Positions 25,084-33,392 of a stretch of 50,897 nucleotides of DNA are shown here, in pieces. The first letter of the stretch is position 1. Each line of letters opens with the position of its first letter. Source of the DNA: JBFMFH01 sp040752275. Its GTDB lineage: Bacteria; Acidobacteriota; Vicinamibacteria; Vicinamibacterales; JAKQTR01. The DNA lies in the NCBI GenBank assembly GCA_040752275.1, contig JBFMFH010000058.1:1-50897 (forward strand). The letters are read 5' to 3'. Made by a program: the position numbers and the translations under genes. The notes under the pieces are model-generated. The model was not told the origin of the DNA and did not search any database. It saw only the letters and a program-made list of their open reading frames with translations.

Positions 25084-26888
25084 GGGCCTTCCTCCTCGGC
25101 CACGGTGTTCTCGACGGCCTCGTCGATCGACGTGATGCCCTGGGCCACGAGGGAAAAGGCGCTCTCTCTGAGTGTCCGCATGCCAGACCGTCTCGCGGCG
25201 GCGCGCACGGCGCTGGACGAAGCCCTCGTGAGGATCATCTCTTCGATGGTGCGGTTGACGGTGAGCGCCTCGTGAACGGCTATCCGGCCCCGGTAGCCGG
25301 TCTGGAGGCACTTCGAGCACCCGACGGCCTTGAAGAACGTCCGTCCCTTGAGCCGATGCCCGGCAGTGCCCAGGGCGTCCAGTGCGGCCTCGGGACGGTC
25401 ATCCGGCGCCTTGCATTCACCGCACAACCGGCGGATGAGACGCTGCGCCAGCACCAGTCGCAGGGCGGAGGCGATGACGAACGGCTCGAGATTCATGTTG
25501 ATGAGCCTGATGACCGCCCCGGGTGCGTCGTTCGTGTGCAGGGTCGATAGGACGAGATGGCCGGTCAGCGCGGCCTTGAGGGCGATGTCGGCCGTCTCGG
25601 TGTCCCTGACCTCGCCGACCATGATGACGTCCGGATCCTGCCTGAGGAAGCTGCGGAGCGCGCTGGCGAACGTGACGCCCCGGCTCTCGTCGCACGGAAC
25701 CTGCCCCGTGCCGTCGATCTTGGATTCCACGGGGTCCTCCGCCGTCAGCACGCACACATCCTCGCTGTTCAGCGTGTCCAGCAGGGCGTAGAGCGTGGTC
25801 GTCTTTCCGCTGCCCGTTGGCCCGGTGACGAGGATGATGCCGTTTGGCAGTTCGGCTGCCGCCTCGACGGCCGAGAGAATGTCCGGCTGGAAGCCGAGCT
25901 GGTCCAGTCCCCGGCGCTGGCGAGACCGCTCGAGCGCCCGGAGGACGACCCGCTCGCCCGTGGCCGATGGCACAAGGGAGAACCTGAAATCGACTTGACG
26001 CCCCCAGATGAGGTCGTAACTGATCCGACTGTCGAGGGGCTCGGTGGCCGGTTCGATCGGCAGGTCGGCCATGGCCTTGAAACGGGCGACGACGGGCTGG
26101 CTCGCCGCGACCGGCAGCGTCCACATCGTCCGCAGGGCGCCGTCCACCCTGGCCCGCACCCGCAGGCGATCCGCGAGAGGCTCCACGTGGATGTCGCTGG
26201 CGTTGGCGTCGACCGACCTGCAGATGATCTGGTGCACGAGACGGATGATCGCCGGCTCGCGGATCAGCGACTCGAGGGCGGCTCCGCCTCGCGCGATGGC
26301 ATCCCGCTGGCGGTTGATCAGCGAGATGGCCGGATCGAGCAGCCTGGCGAACGGTTCGGCCAGGCGCTCGCTGTAGAGGCGATCGATCACCGCCTCTCGC
26401 TCACGCGGATCGGCCCGGCGTGGCGGCCGACCGACACGCTCCTTGTAGTGCGTCTCGAGCGCCGCCGCCAGGGCGACCTCGTGTGCGACCTTCGGCACCA
26501 CATGGCAGCCCGACAACGCCTCGAGCGCGGAGATGGCGTCGCCGTCGGTCGGATTCAACAGGCACACATGGACGGCATTGATCTCGGTCTGCACCGGGAA
26601 GGCGTACAGCGATTCGATCGCGGCCGGCGGCACGAGGTCCGAGATCCGCTCGACGAAATCCGGGTACACGGTCATCAGAGACGGATCGACGCACCTGGCC
26701 CCCGTGATCTCCTCGAGCAGTCGGCTGACGATGTCCGCGGTGACGACCCGCAGTTCGAGCAGCGCCCGGCCGAGTGAGACACCGCGCGAACGTTGAATGT
26801 CACGCGCACGGTCCATCAACGGCGGAGTCACCGTGCCGTAGCCGGTGAGCAGTTCGGCCAGCCGGTCGTCGAGCTCCAGGTCGGTCAT
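25080..26888 (-). CDS. PilB/GspE-family secretion ATPase (second ATPase in the locus)
   Basis: A 602-residue protein with an MshEN-like N-terminal domain, a HAIRPIN-like ASDIHVEP motif, Walker A GPTGSGKTTT with K362, Walker B VIMVGEVRD, the His box ALTGHLVLSTLHTND and a C-terminal zinc motif CGEC ... CSKC. These are features of type II secretion/type IV pilus extension ATPases rather than TadA. No PilC, PilQ or other type II/type IVa genes lie nearby. It is followed with a 4-base overlap by the receiver and then the kinase. The start is supported by the GAGGAG just before ATG 26888. Confidence 0.9.
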   Translation of the reverse strand: MTDLELDDRLAELLTGYGTVTPPLMDRARDIQRSRGVSLGRALLELRVVTADIVSRLLEEITGARCVDPSLMTVYPDFVERISDLVPPAAIESLYAFPVQTEINAVHVCLLNPTDGDAISALEALSGCHVVPKVAHEVALAAALETHYKERVGRPPRRADPREREAVIDRLYSERLAEPFARLLDPAISLINRQRDAIARGGAALESLIREPAIIRLVHQIICRSVDANASDIHVEPLADRLRVRARVDGALRTMWTLPVAASQPVVARFKAMADLPIEPATEPLDSRISYDLIWGRQVDFRFSLVPSATGERVVLRALERSRQRRGLDQLGFQPDILSAVEAAAELPNGIILVTGPTGSGKTTTLYALLDTLNSEDVCVLTAEDPVESKIDGTGQVPCDESRGVTFASALRSFLRQDPDVIMVGEVRDTETADIALKAALTGHLVLSTLHTNDAPGAVIRLINMNLEPFVIASALRLVLAQRLIRRLCGECKAPDDRPEAALDALGTAGHRLKGRTFFKAVGCSKCLQTGYRGRIAVHEALTVNRTIEEMILTRASSSAVRAAARRSGMRTLRESAFSLVAQGITSIDEAVENTVAEEEGP

Positions 26889-26897
26889 CTCCTCACG

Positions 26898-28721
26898 TCA
26901 CCTCTTGAGCTGGAACGGCACCGCGACGTTGTAGTAGCAGTTGACGGCCGTGCCGTCGCGCCGGGCGGGGGAGAACTCCCACTGTCGGACGGCCGCCATG
27001 GCGGCCGCGTCGAACGCCGCGTCCTTCTTCGACCTGCGCAGGACCTCCACGTCGTCGACCCGCCCCGTGGCCAGGACCACGACCTTGAGCACGACGACGT
27101 CCTCGACGCCGCGCCTCGCTGCGTCCGGCGGATACACGGGCTCCACCTGGCGCGTGACGACCGGCCGCTGGTCCACCTGACCTGGCTCGTACACGCGGCC
27201 GCGGGGCGGTTCGGCTGCGTCGCCGGTCCCGGTCTTGCGGGGCCGCGGGGGCGCAATCGTGGGCACGAGCGGCTTGGCCGGCCGGCCGGCCGTGGGCGGA
27301 GGCGTGCGAGCTGCCCTGGCTCCCGACGCTGTCGTTGCGGTCCGGGCAGGTGCGGAGGGAGTCACGGGCTGGTCCAGCGCCTGTTCACTCGGCGGGAGCG
27401 GCCGCAAAACAGGCGGCACCGGGAGCACGCTGGCGGCACCCTGCACCTCCGGGACCGCGACGTCTGTCGCACCGGCCGGAGAGACGAGGTCGCCGGTGTC
27501 CTGCGGGGAGCGGTCCCGGAAGAGTACCAGGCTCAACGCCACGGCCAGAGCGAGCACGGCCGCGGCTCCACCTCCGAGGACCACCCACCGCGTCGCCCGG
27601 GTCCTTGGCACGGGACCGGGAGGCGACCCGAACTCCGGCAAGGGAGCCAGCCGTGCGGCCGGTGCGCCGGAGGCAGCCGCGATGATCGCTTCCGCGGACG
27701 GGAGCTCGACGCCCTCCGGCAGCTCGACCGTCGGCGGCGCTGCGACCACCGTCTCGTCGCTCACGCCTGGCGCCGGAACATATGGCGAAGGCAGCACCCG
27801 TTCCCGTCCCGACGGCGGCGTGCCCCGCGAGGGCTGCGTGCCCGCCACCGTTTCGGTGGAGGCCTTCAGGCCCGCCGACGAGAAGCTCGTGACTCGGCGG
27901 AGCTCCGCGACGAGGTCTGCTCCGGTTCGAAACCGGTCTTCGGGGTTCTTGGCGAGCGCACGTTCCAGGGCTGCCGTCAGCGCCGGGCCGATCGCCGCGT
28001 TGAACTGACCCGGCGGCGTCGGCGGTTCGTGCGCGATCCGATACATCGTCGTCGCCACGTCCGACCCCGCGAACGGCCGTTCGCGCGTGATCATCTCGTA
28101 GAAGACGACCGTGGCCGAGAACAGGTCGGACCGCCCGTCGAGGGGGAGTCCGCGAACCTGTTCGGGCGACATGTAGCTGGGCGAGCCCAGCACGGTGCCC
28201 GCCTGCGTCATGGTTGACAGCGCCAACTTCGCCACGCCGAAGTCGGTGATCTTGACCCGGCCCGCGCTCGTGAGCAGGATGTTGGCGGGCTTGATGTCGC
28301 GGTGGATGATGGCGCTGGCGGCCGCATAGTCGAGGGCGGAACAGAGCTGCTCGAAGAGGTCGATCGCGTAGTCGAGGGGCAGGGGCGCGCGTTCTTCGAT
28401 CATCGAGGCCAGGTTCCTTCCCTCGATGTACTCCATGGCGACCGCCGTGACTCCGGCGTCTTCAACGATGTCGAAGATCGTCACGATTCCCGGATGCGAC
28501 AAGGCCCCCGCAGCGGCCGCTTCCCGGTACAGACGATCGCGGAACTCCTTGGCCTGAACGCCGGCGCCCGACAGCGCGAGGGTCTTGAGCGCGACCATCC
28601 GGCCGATCACCGGATCGAAGCCGCGGTACACGATACCCATGGCGCCCCGGCCCAGCTCGTCGTAGGCTCTGTAGCGTCCGATCGCCCGGACTGCTGAGGT
28701 TGCCCCCGCGTCGTCCACCAT
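26898..28721 (-). CDS. Transmembrane Ser/Thr protein kinase with TonB-type C-terminal domain
   Basis: A 607-residue kinase: glycine loop LGRGAMGIVYRG (23-34), K46, HRDIKPAN with D142, DFG with D160, then SPEQVRG. A transmembrane helix lies at about 380-400 (VVLGGGAAAVLALAVALSLV). After a Pro-rich periplasmic linker, the final 80 residues match the TonB C-terminal fold (PVYPPDAARRGVEDVVVLKV, then AAMAAVRQWEFSPARRDG). AGGAGAG directly precedes ATG 28721. The TonB-like end could contact an outer-membrane component, for example the secretin-like protein. Its kinase domain is a close paralogue of the one at 22769. Confidence 0.9.
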   Translation of the reverse strand: MVDDAGATSAVRAIGRYRAYDELGRGAMGIVYRGFDPVIGRMVALKTLALSGAGVQAKEFRDRLYREAAAAGALSHPGIVTIFDIVEDAGVTAVAMEYIEGRNLASMIEERAPLPLDYAIDLFEQLCSALDYAAASAIIHRDIKPANILLTSAGRVKITDFGVAKLALSTMTQAGTVLGSPSYMSPEQVRGLPLDGRSDLFSATVVFYEMITRERPFAGSDVATTMYRIAHEPPTPPGQFNAAIGPALTAALERALAKNPEDRFRTGADLVAELRRVTSFSSAGLKASTETVAGTQPSRGTPPSGRERVLPSPYVPAPGVSDETVVAAPPTVELPEGVELPSAEAIIAAASGAPAARLAPLPEFGSPPGPVPRTRATRWVVLGGGAAAVLALAVALSLVLFRDRSPQDTGDLVSPAGATDVAVPEVQGAASVLPVPPVLRPLPPSEQALDQPVTPSAPARTATTASGARAARTPPPTAGRPAKPLVPTIAPPRPRKTGTGDAAEPPRGRVYEPGQVDQRPVVTRQVEPVYPPDAARRGVEDVVVLKVVVLATGRVDDVEVLRRSKKDAAFDAAAMAAVRQWEFSPARRDGTAVNCYYNVAVPFQLKR

Positions 28722-28737
28722 CTCTCCTGGTCTCCTG

Positions 28738-29640
28738 CTACCGGATCGGCTGCCCGAGCCGCTGTCTGGCCCGGGCGATGCCCGCTGTGGCCTGCTGGTA
28801 GCGCGGGTCCGACGGCTCGGTCATGGCCAGAACCTGCTCCCATTCGAAGATCGCGTCCTGGAACCGAAGATACGTGAACGCTCTCGTGGCACTCGCCAGG
28901 TGCTGGTCGGCCCGCACCTGGATCGTGGCCTCGACCTCGCGGAGGCGCTGCTGGATCATGGCGCTGCCTGGTTCGAGCGAGGATGCCTGCAGCAGCAGGC
29001 GGCGGGCGTCGATGAGGCGGCCGCCCTTGACGTAGACCATCGCGCTCTCATAGAGGGCCGTGGCATCGCTCCCGGGCGGGATACCGGCCTCGCGTTGTTC
29101 CGGCGCGGCGCCACCCGAGACGGCGTCCACCGGGGGGGCGGTCGCCGGCTGCGCAGGCTGCGCGGGGTAGGACCTGCCCTGACCGACCGAGGCAGGTGTC
29201 TCGCCTTCGTCCCCACCGGACCCCGCGAGAATCAGCAGGAGCAGCAGGAGCACCACGCCACCGCCGCCGACTGCCAATAGGAGCATCGGGCCCCGGCGCT
29301 TCGCGCCCGCGGGAGCGCCAAACGCCCCTCCGGTGCCCGCTGCCGCAGCGGCCTCGGGATTCGAGAAGAGGAGCGTCTCGGAACCCAGAACCACACGATC
29401 GCCGTCCTTGAGCACGGCCATCGAGACACGCTGGCCGTTGATGAACGTACCATTCGAGCTGTTCAGGTCCGCGACGACGTATCCCTGCTGTGTCAGTCTG
29501 ACGATGGCGTGGCGTTTCGACACGTAGGTCGAGTCGAGTCTGACGGCGCATCCTTGCTCCCGGCCGACGACGGTCTCGAGACCCTGCATCTGGAATACCG
29601 GCCGCCGCCCGTCCTGACGTTCCCATGTCAGCGTGGCCAT
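28738..29640 (-). CDS. FHA domain protein with transmembrane helix and TPR-like tail
   Basis: A 300-residue protein; ATG 29640 is preceded by AGAGGG. Residues 1-95 form an FHA domain (GRE at 26-28, S41-K-R-H, N60-SSNGT) with the phosphothreonine-binding residues intact. A low-complexity linker leads to a transmembrane helix (118-139), then a periplasmic region with TPR-like helices (DARRLLLQASSLEPGSAMIQQRL). FHA domains read Ser/Thr kinase output, so this probably couples the two neighbouring kinases to the secretion machine. Spacing to the next gene is 16 nt. Confidence 0.85.
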   Translation of the reverse strand: MATLTWERQDGRRPVFQMQGLETVVGREQGCAVRLDSTYVSKRHAIVRLTQQGYVVADLNSSNGTFINGQRVSMAVLKDGDRVVLGSETLLFSNPEAAAAAGTGGAFGAPAGAKRRGPMLLLAVGGGGVVLLLLLLILAGSGGDEGETPASVGQGRSYPAQPAQPATAPPVDAVSGGAAPEQREAGIPPGSDATALYESAMVYVKGGRLIDARRLLLQASSLEPGSAMIQQRLREVEATIQVRADQHLASATRAFTYLRFQDAIFEWEQVLAMTEPSDPRYQQATAGIARARQRLGQPIR

Positions 29641-29653
29641 ACGAGTTTCCCTC

Positions 29654-31363
29654 TTATCCCCGCGCCGCCAGCGACACGTGAATCGTGCCATCCGGTGCCC
29701 GCTTGGCCTGCAGCTCGAGCGGGGGCCGCGTCGCTGTGCCTTCGACCTGCCGCGTGGCGGCGTCGCGCGACCCGAGTTCGCTGACGCAGTCGAGGATGGC
29801 GCCGACCAGGACCTGATCCGCGATGGCTTCGATGACGTGGTGACCGGTCAGCCGTTCCTGCGTCGACTCGACCAGGTCGGCCGCCGCTCCTCGTGCGTCC
29901 TGGATGACATACGCCGTATTCAAGACCAGCATCCCCTCGCTCCTGGTCACCGGCAGGCGGCCGCCGGGTGCGGGGAGCGACGGACCCGACGGGTGCGGCC
30001 CTGCCGGCGGGTTGGGCGCCGTCCTGAGCCGGCCGACGATGAAGTTGAGGCTCTCGGCGAGCCGGGGCACACCAAACGGGTCGCTGACCGATGCGAGTTG
30101 ACCACTCGAGGCCAGATCGATGTCGGTTGCAAGCGTCTGCAGGTGTCCCCACACCATCTTGCGCACGACATGGGCCGCTCCGTAGCCGAGCACGAGTGCC
30201 GCCAGGATTGCCGCGATCAGAGACAGTCCCGAACCGGAGCCGGTCGACTGGTACGAGGGATCGACCAGCACCCACACCACGCCCACGTGCCGGCCGGCCG
30301 AGTCGATCACCACCGTCGCGTGGGCCGTGCGCCCCTCCATGGCGGTCTGCGCCCCCTGGAGCGACGCGACGGGACCGAACAAGGGTAGTTCGGTGAGGGT
30401 CTCATCGAGTCGCTGCGGCGGGGCGAGGACGCGGCCAGAGGGCGACAGGATGAGGGCCTGGCGTACGCCGGGCTCGGCCATCGCAGCGCCGATGCTGAGC
30501 GCGGTGTTCTGACCGGTGGCGAGAGCCGGGCCCGCTTCGAGCGCGAGTGCACGGGCAATGGTGGCCGCGCGCAGGCGGGTCGCCGCATTCAGTGCGCTGC
30601 TGCGGGCAATCAGGATGGGCACCGCTCCGGTGAGGGTGGCTCCCAGAGCGGCCAGCGTGAACAGCACGGTAATCCGGCTCCCCAGCCCAAGACGTCCGAA
30701 CAGGGAACGCCGCGGGCCGGCCGTCACTGCGGGCCTCGCACGCGAGGCAGCCGGCGCGGGACCCGCATGGCCCCCGGCCGGCAGAATCGTGGTCCTGTCC
30801 GGCATCGCGTCCGCAGCGGCGGATGCGGCCCATCCTGCCCCGGGCGCCGCTGGTGGCGCCGCGACGGGAGCCTGGCCAAAGGGCGACGGCGCCACGGGCG
30901 CCCCGAATGGGTTGGATCCGATTCCCGATGGAAACGGCGGAGCCGGGGCGTCCTGGCCGAACGCCGCCGGTTCTCCTGCCCCGGCTGGCGGTCCCGGCGG
31001 CGGCGGGAACGGCGCGGCGCCGGCGCCCCACGGCGCGCGAGGCTGATCCACCCGCAGAGCAGGCGGCGGCGCCCCCGCGCCGACGGCCTGAACGATGACG
31101 CTGACGTCCCCGAGCAGCACACGATCGGCCGGCCCGATGGTTCCTTGCTCGACACGCACGCCGTTGATGATCACGCCGTTGCGGCTTCCGAGATCCCTGA
31201 TGGAGACGCCGTCGTGTGACGGCATGAACTCGGCGTGTTTCCGCGACACGCGGACACTGTCCACCACGACATCGCAGGCAGGATCCCTGCCGACGACGAG
31301 AGGGGCCTCGAGCCTGACCACTCGTTCACCCGTCGGTGAGCGGAACAACAACTGGTAGGCCAT
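29654..31363 (-). CDS. FHA domain protein with membrane-bound sensor region
   Basis: A 569-residue protein. The FHA domain (1-92) has GRD at 25-27, S40-R-K-H and GSRNGV at 59-64. A long Pro/Ala-rich linker (about 97-200) precedes two transmembrane helices (about 235-258 and 385-405) that bracket a periplasmic sensor-like segment, then a cytoplasmic HAMP-like and PAS-like region (EGMLVLNTAYVIQDARGAAA onward). The arrangement looks like a histidine-kinase sensor module whose kinase part was replaced by an N-terminal phosphopeptide reader. The PAS/HAMP calls are tentative. It sits between TadC and the other FHA gene. Confidence 0.75.
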   Translation of the reverse strand: MAYQLLFRSPTGERVVRLEAPLVVGRDPACDVVVDSVRVSRKHAEFMPSHDGVSIRDLGSRNGVIINGVRVEQGTIGPADRVLLGDVSVIVQAVGAGAPPPALRVDQPRAPWGAGAAPFPPPPGPPAGAGEPAAFGQDAPAPPFPSGIGSNPFGAPVAPSPFGQAPVAAPPAAPGAGWAASAAADAMPDRTTILPAGGHAGPAPAASRARPAVTAGPRRSLFGRLGLGSRITVLFTLAALGATLTGAVPILIARSSALNAATRLRAATIARALALEAGPALATGQNTALSIGAAMAEPGVRQALILSPSGRVLAPPQRLDETLTELPLFGPVASLQGAQTAMEGRTAHATVVIDSAGRHVGVVWVLVDPSYQSTGSGSGLSLIAAILAALVLGYGAAHVVRKMVWGHLQTLATDIDLASSGQLASVSDPFGVPRLAESLNFIVGRLRTAPNPPAGPHPSGPSLPAPGGRLPVTRSEGMLVLNTAYVIQDARGAAADLVESTQERLTGHHVIEAIADQVLVGAILDCVSELGSRDAATRQVEGTATRPPLELQAKRAPDGTIHVSLAARG

Positions 31364-31425
31364 CCGGTGTCACGCTCCCCCAAGAGGCGGCGGATGTCGC
31401 CGCCGACCATGAGCCATCGCCCGCG

Positions 31426-32319
31426 TCAGAACCCGAATCCCTGGGTCATGAACTGCAGCACGACCGGTCCCACGATGACGATCATCACCGCCGGGAAGAT
31501 GAAGACCGCCAGGGGCACCAGGAGCTTCTGCGACGCGGCGGCGCCTGCCTTCTCCGCCCGCTGGAACCTCTCGGTCCTCATCCGGTCGGCCTGCGTGCGA
31601 AGCACGTCGCCGATCGACGCACCGAGGCGATCGGCCTGGACCAGCACACCGACGAAGGACGTGACCTCGGGCACGTCGATGCGCTGGGCGAACCCGCGCA
31701 GGGCCTCGGCCCGGCTCGCGCCTAGCCGGACGTCGTTGATGATGGTTGCCACTTCCTCCCGGAGGGGGCCGGTCGCTCCTTTCTCCATGACGCGCTGCAG
31801 CGCCGCGAGGAAGTCCATACCGGCCTCGACCGACAGCGTGAGGATGTCGACGGCTCCTGGAAGGCCCCTGATGATCTTGCGTTCCCGGGCGGCCTTCTGC
31901 TCCCTCACCAGCCGGTCGGGCATCGCCCACCCGAGCCACGCCGCGAGCACGAAGAAGATCGGGTTGGTGAGCGTGCCGATGTACGGGTGGGTGACCAGAG
32001 GCACCCCGGCGGCGAGAATCACCTTCATGGCCAGCAAGTGATCGACCGTCATGACCCGCGGCAGGCCGGCGAGGGGGATATCCCGCGCCCGCGCTTCCCG
32101 GTAGGCGGGGGACCCGAGTCGGCGAACGAACGGCAGCAGGAGCGTCAGCAACGGCCAGAGCAGCCGCAGGAGCGGAGACGCGATGGTCTGGGCCTCCTTG
32201 CGAGTGGCCGCCCGGCGCCGCATCTCGTACAGTTGGGCCGGTGTGGGAATCAGGCCACGGATCGCAAGGAACGCGGCTCCGAATGCCAGCATCAGGGCCA
32301 GAAGGTAGAGGATGTCCAT
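31426..32319 (-). CDS. tadC: Tad inner-membrane platform protein TadC
   Basis: A 297-residue type II secretion F-type protein: a hydrophobic N-terminus, then the cytoplasmic T2SSF domain (LPGAVDILTLSVEAGMDF, LGASRAEALRGFAQR, VLVQADRLGASIGDVLRTQA) and two C-terminal transmembrane helices. TadC pairs with TadB to form the inner-membrane platform of the Flp pilus. ATG 32319 has GGTGA 6 bases upstream; GTG 32331 in the same frame is an alternative. The gene follows flp3 after about 20 nt. Confidence 0.9.
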   Translation of the reverse strand: MDILYLLALMLAFGAAFLAIRGLIPTPAQLYEMRRRAATRKEAQTIASPLLRLLWPLLTLLLPFVRRLGSPAYREARARDIPLAGLPRVMTVDHLLAMKVILAAGVPLVTHPYIGTLTNPIFFVLAAWLGWAMPDRLVREQKAARERKIIRGLPGAVDILTLSVEAGMDFLAALQRVMEKGATGPLREEVATIINDVRLGASRAEALRGFAQRIDVPEVTSFVGVLVQADRLGASIGDVLRTQADRMRTERFQRAEKAGAAASQKLLVPLAVFIFPAVMIVIVGPVVLQFMTQGFGF

Positions 32320-32339
32320 AGAAGTCACCACGGGGCACG

Positions 32340-32546
32340 CTAGGTGCCCGGCATTCCCGTCACGGCCGACAGCATCCGCTGCGCGGCCTGTTGCAGCACG
32401 TCCCGCAACGAGGCGCCGAGGAGCGACGCCAGCGTGAGGGCGAGCGCCCCCACCGTCCCCAAGAGGACCGCGTACTCGGTCGCCGCCTGTCCCCGGGCAT
32501 CGTCCAGATGGACTGAGCGGCCCGGCGGTTGCGTGAACCTAGACAT
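32340..32546 (-). CDS. Flp-type pilin (third short pilin)
   Basis: A 68-residue protein with the type IVb prepilin motif ARG-QAATEYAVLLG: cleavage expected after Gly, Glu at +5 and Tyr at +6, followed by a hydrophobic helix and a short amphipathic tail (LRDVLQQAAQRMLSAV). It differs clearly from the major Flp at 39592 in the tail. It lies between tadB (8-base overlap) and tadC instead of with the other pilins, so it may be a minor or initiating subunit. Confidence 0.8.
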   Translation of the reverse strand: MSRFTQPPGRSVHLDDARGQAATEYAVLLGTVGALALTLASLLGASLRDVLQQAAQRMLSAVTGMPGT

Positions 32547-33390
32547 CGATCTTCACGATCTTCAGGATCATCCACATCCCGAGGGCATCGAGAATGATGA
32601 CGGCTCCCCACATCAGCCAGCCGAGGCCGGTGGTCAGCATGGGCCCCATGTACTCAGGGTCCATGACGTAGAACACCAGCGCCATGACGAAAGGCATGGC
32701 GCACAGACCCACGCCCTGGTACACCCCTTGGGCGGTCAGGGCCGAGATCTTGCCTTCGATCTTCTTGCGCTCCACGACCGTGTTGGCCACGGTCATGAAC
32801 GTCTCGCTGAGATTGCCGCCCGTCTCGCGCAACGTCACGATCGAGTGCACGGCCATCTCGAGGTCCGGCATGCCGATTCGCTCCGCCATCCCCAAGAGGG
32901 CCTCGTCGATGCTGCGCCCGAGTTGAATCTCCTTGACCACTCGGGTGAACTCGTCGCCCATCGGCCTGCGGGACTCGGAGGCGGCAAGCTCCAGGGCCTG
33001 CAGCAGGCTCAGTCCGGACTTCATCCCGTTGGCCATGAGGATCAGCGCGTCGACCAACTGGTTGTCGAGCTTCTGGCGGCGCTGGTACTGCTTGAACCGC
33101 ACCCAGGCGTAGGGGACGGCGAAACCGGCCGCCGCGGCGGGAATGGCGAGGGGCCAGGCGCCGAGGGCGATCATCAGCAGGGCCGGCCCGAGGATCGACG
33201 CCGACACGAGGCGCTGGGCACGCGGTTCCGCCACCTCCTCGCCGGTCGCGCCCATGGCCTCGACGATCCACGACACGTACCGGCCGATCCGCCGGTTCCA
33301 CCAGGGCACGACCTCCCGAATGACCGTGTAGGCGATGAACATCGCGGCGCCGAACGCGATGAGCAGGACGATGAGCTTGAGCAAGTCCAT
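32539..33390 (-). CDS. tadB: Tad inner-membrane platform protein TadB
   Basis: A 283-residue protein with an N-terminal transmembrane helix, a T2SSF domain (LVDALILMANGMKSGLSLLQ, RVVKEIQLGRSIDEALLGMAER, SIVTLRETGGNLSETF) and C-terminal helices. Start ATG 33390 lies 2 nt after the TadZ-TadA stop; the longer open frame upstream is antisense-like noise. TadB with TadC forms the platform turned by the TadA ATPase. Length is typical. Confidence 0.9.
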   Translation of the reverse strand: MDLLKLIVLLIAFGAAMFIAYTVIREVVPWWNRRIGRYVSWIVEAMGATGEEVAEPRAQRLVSASILGPALLMIALGAWPLAIPAAAAGFAVPYAWVRFKQYQRRQKLDNQLVDALILMANGMKSGLSLLQALELAASESRRPMGDEFTRVVKEIQLGRSIDEALLGMAERIGMPDLEMAVHSIVTLRETGGNLSETFMTVANTVVERKKIEGKISALTAQGVYQGVGLCAMPFVMALVFYVMDPEYMGPMLTTGLGWLMWGAVIILDALGMWMILKIVKIDV

Positions 33391-33392
33391 GG

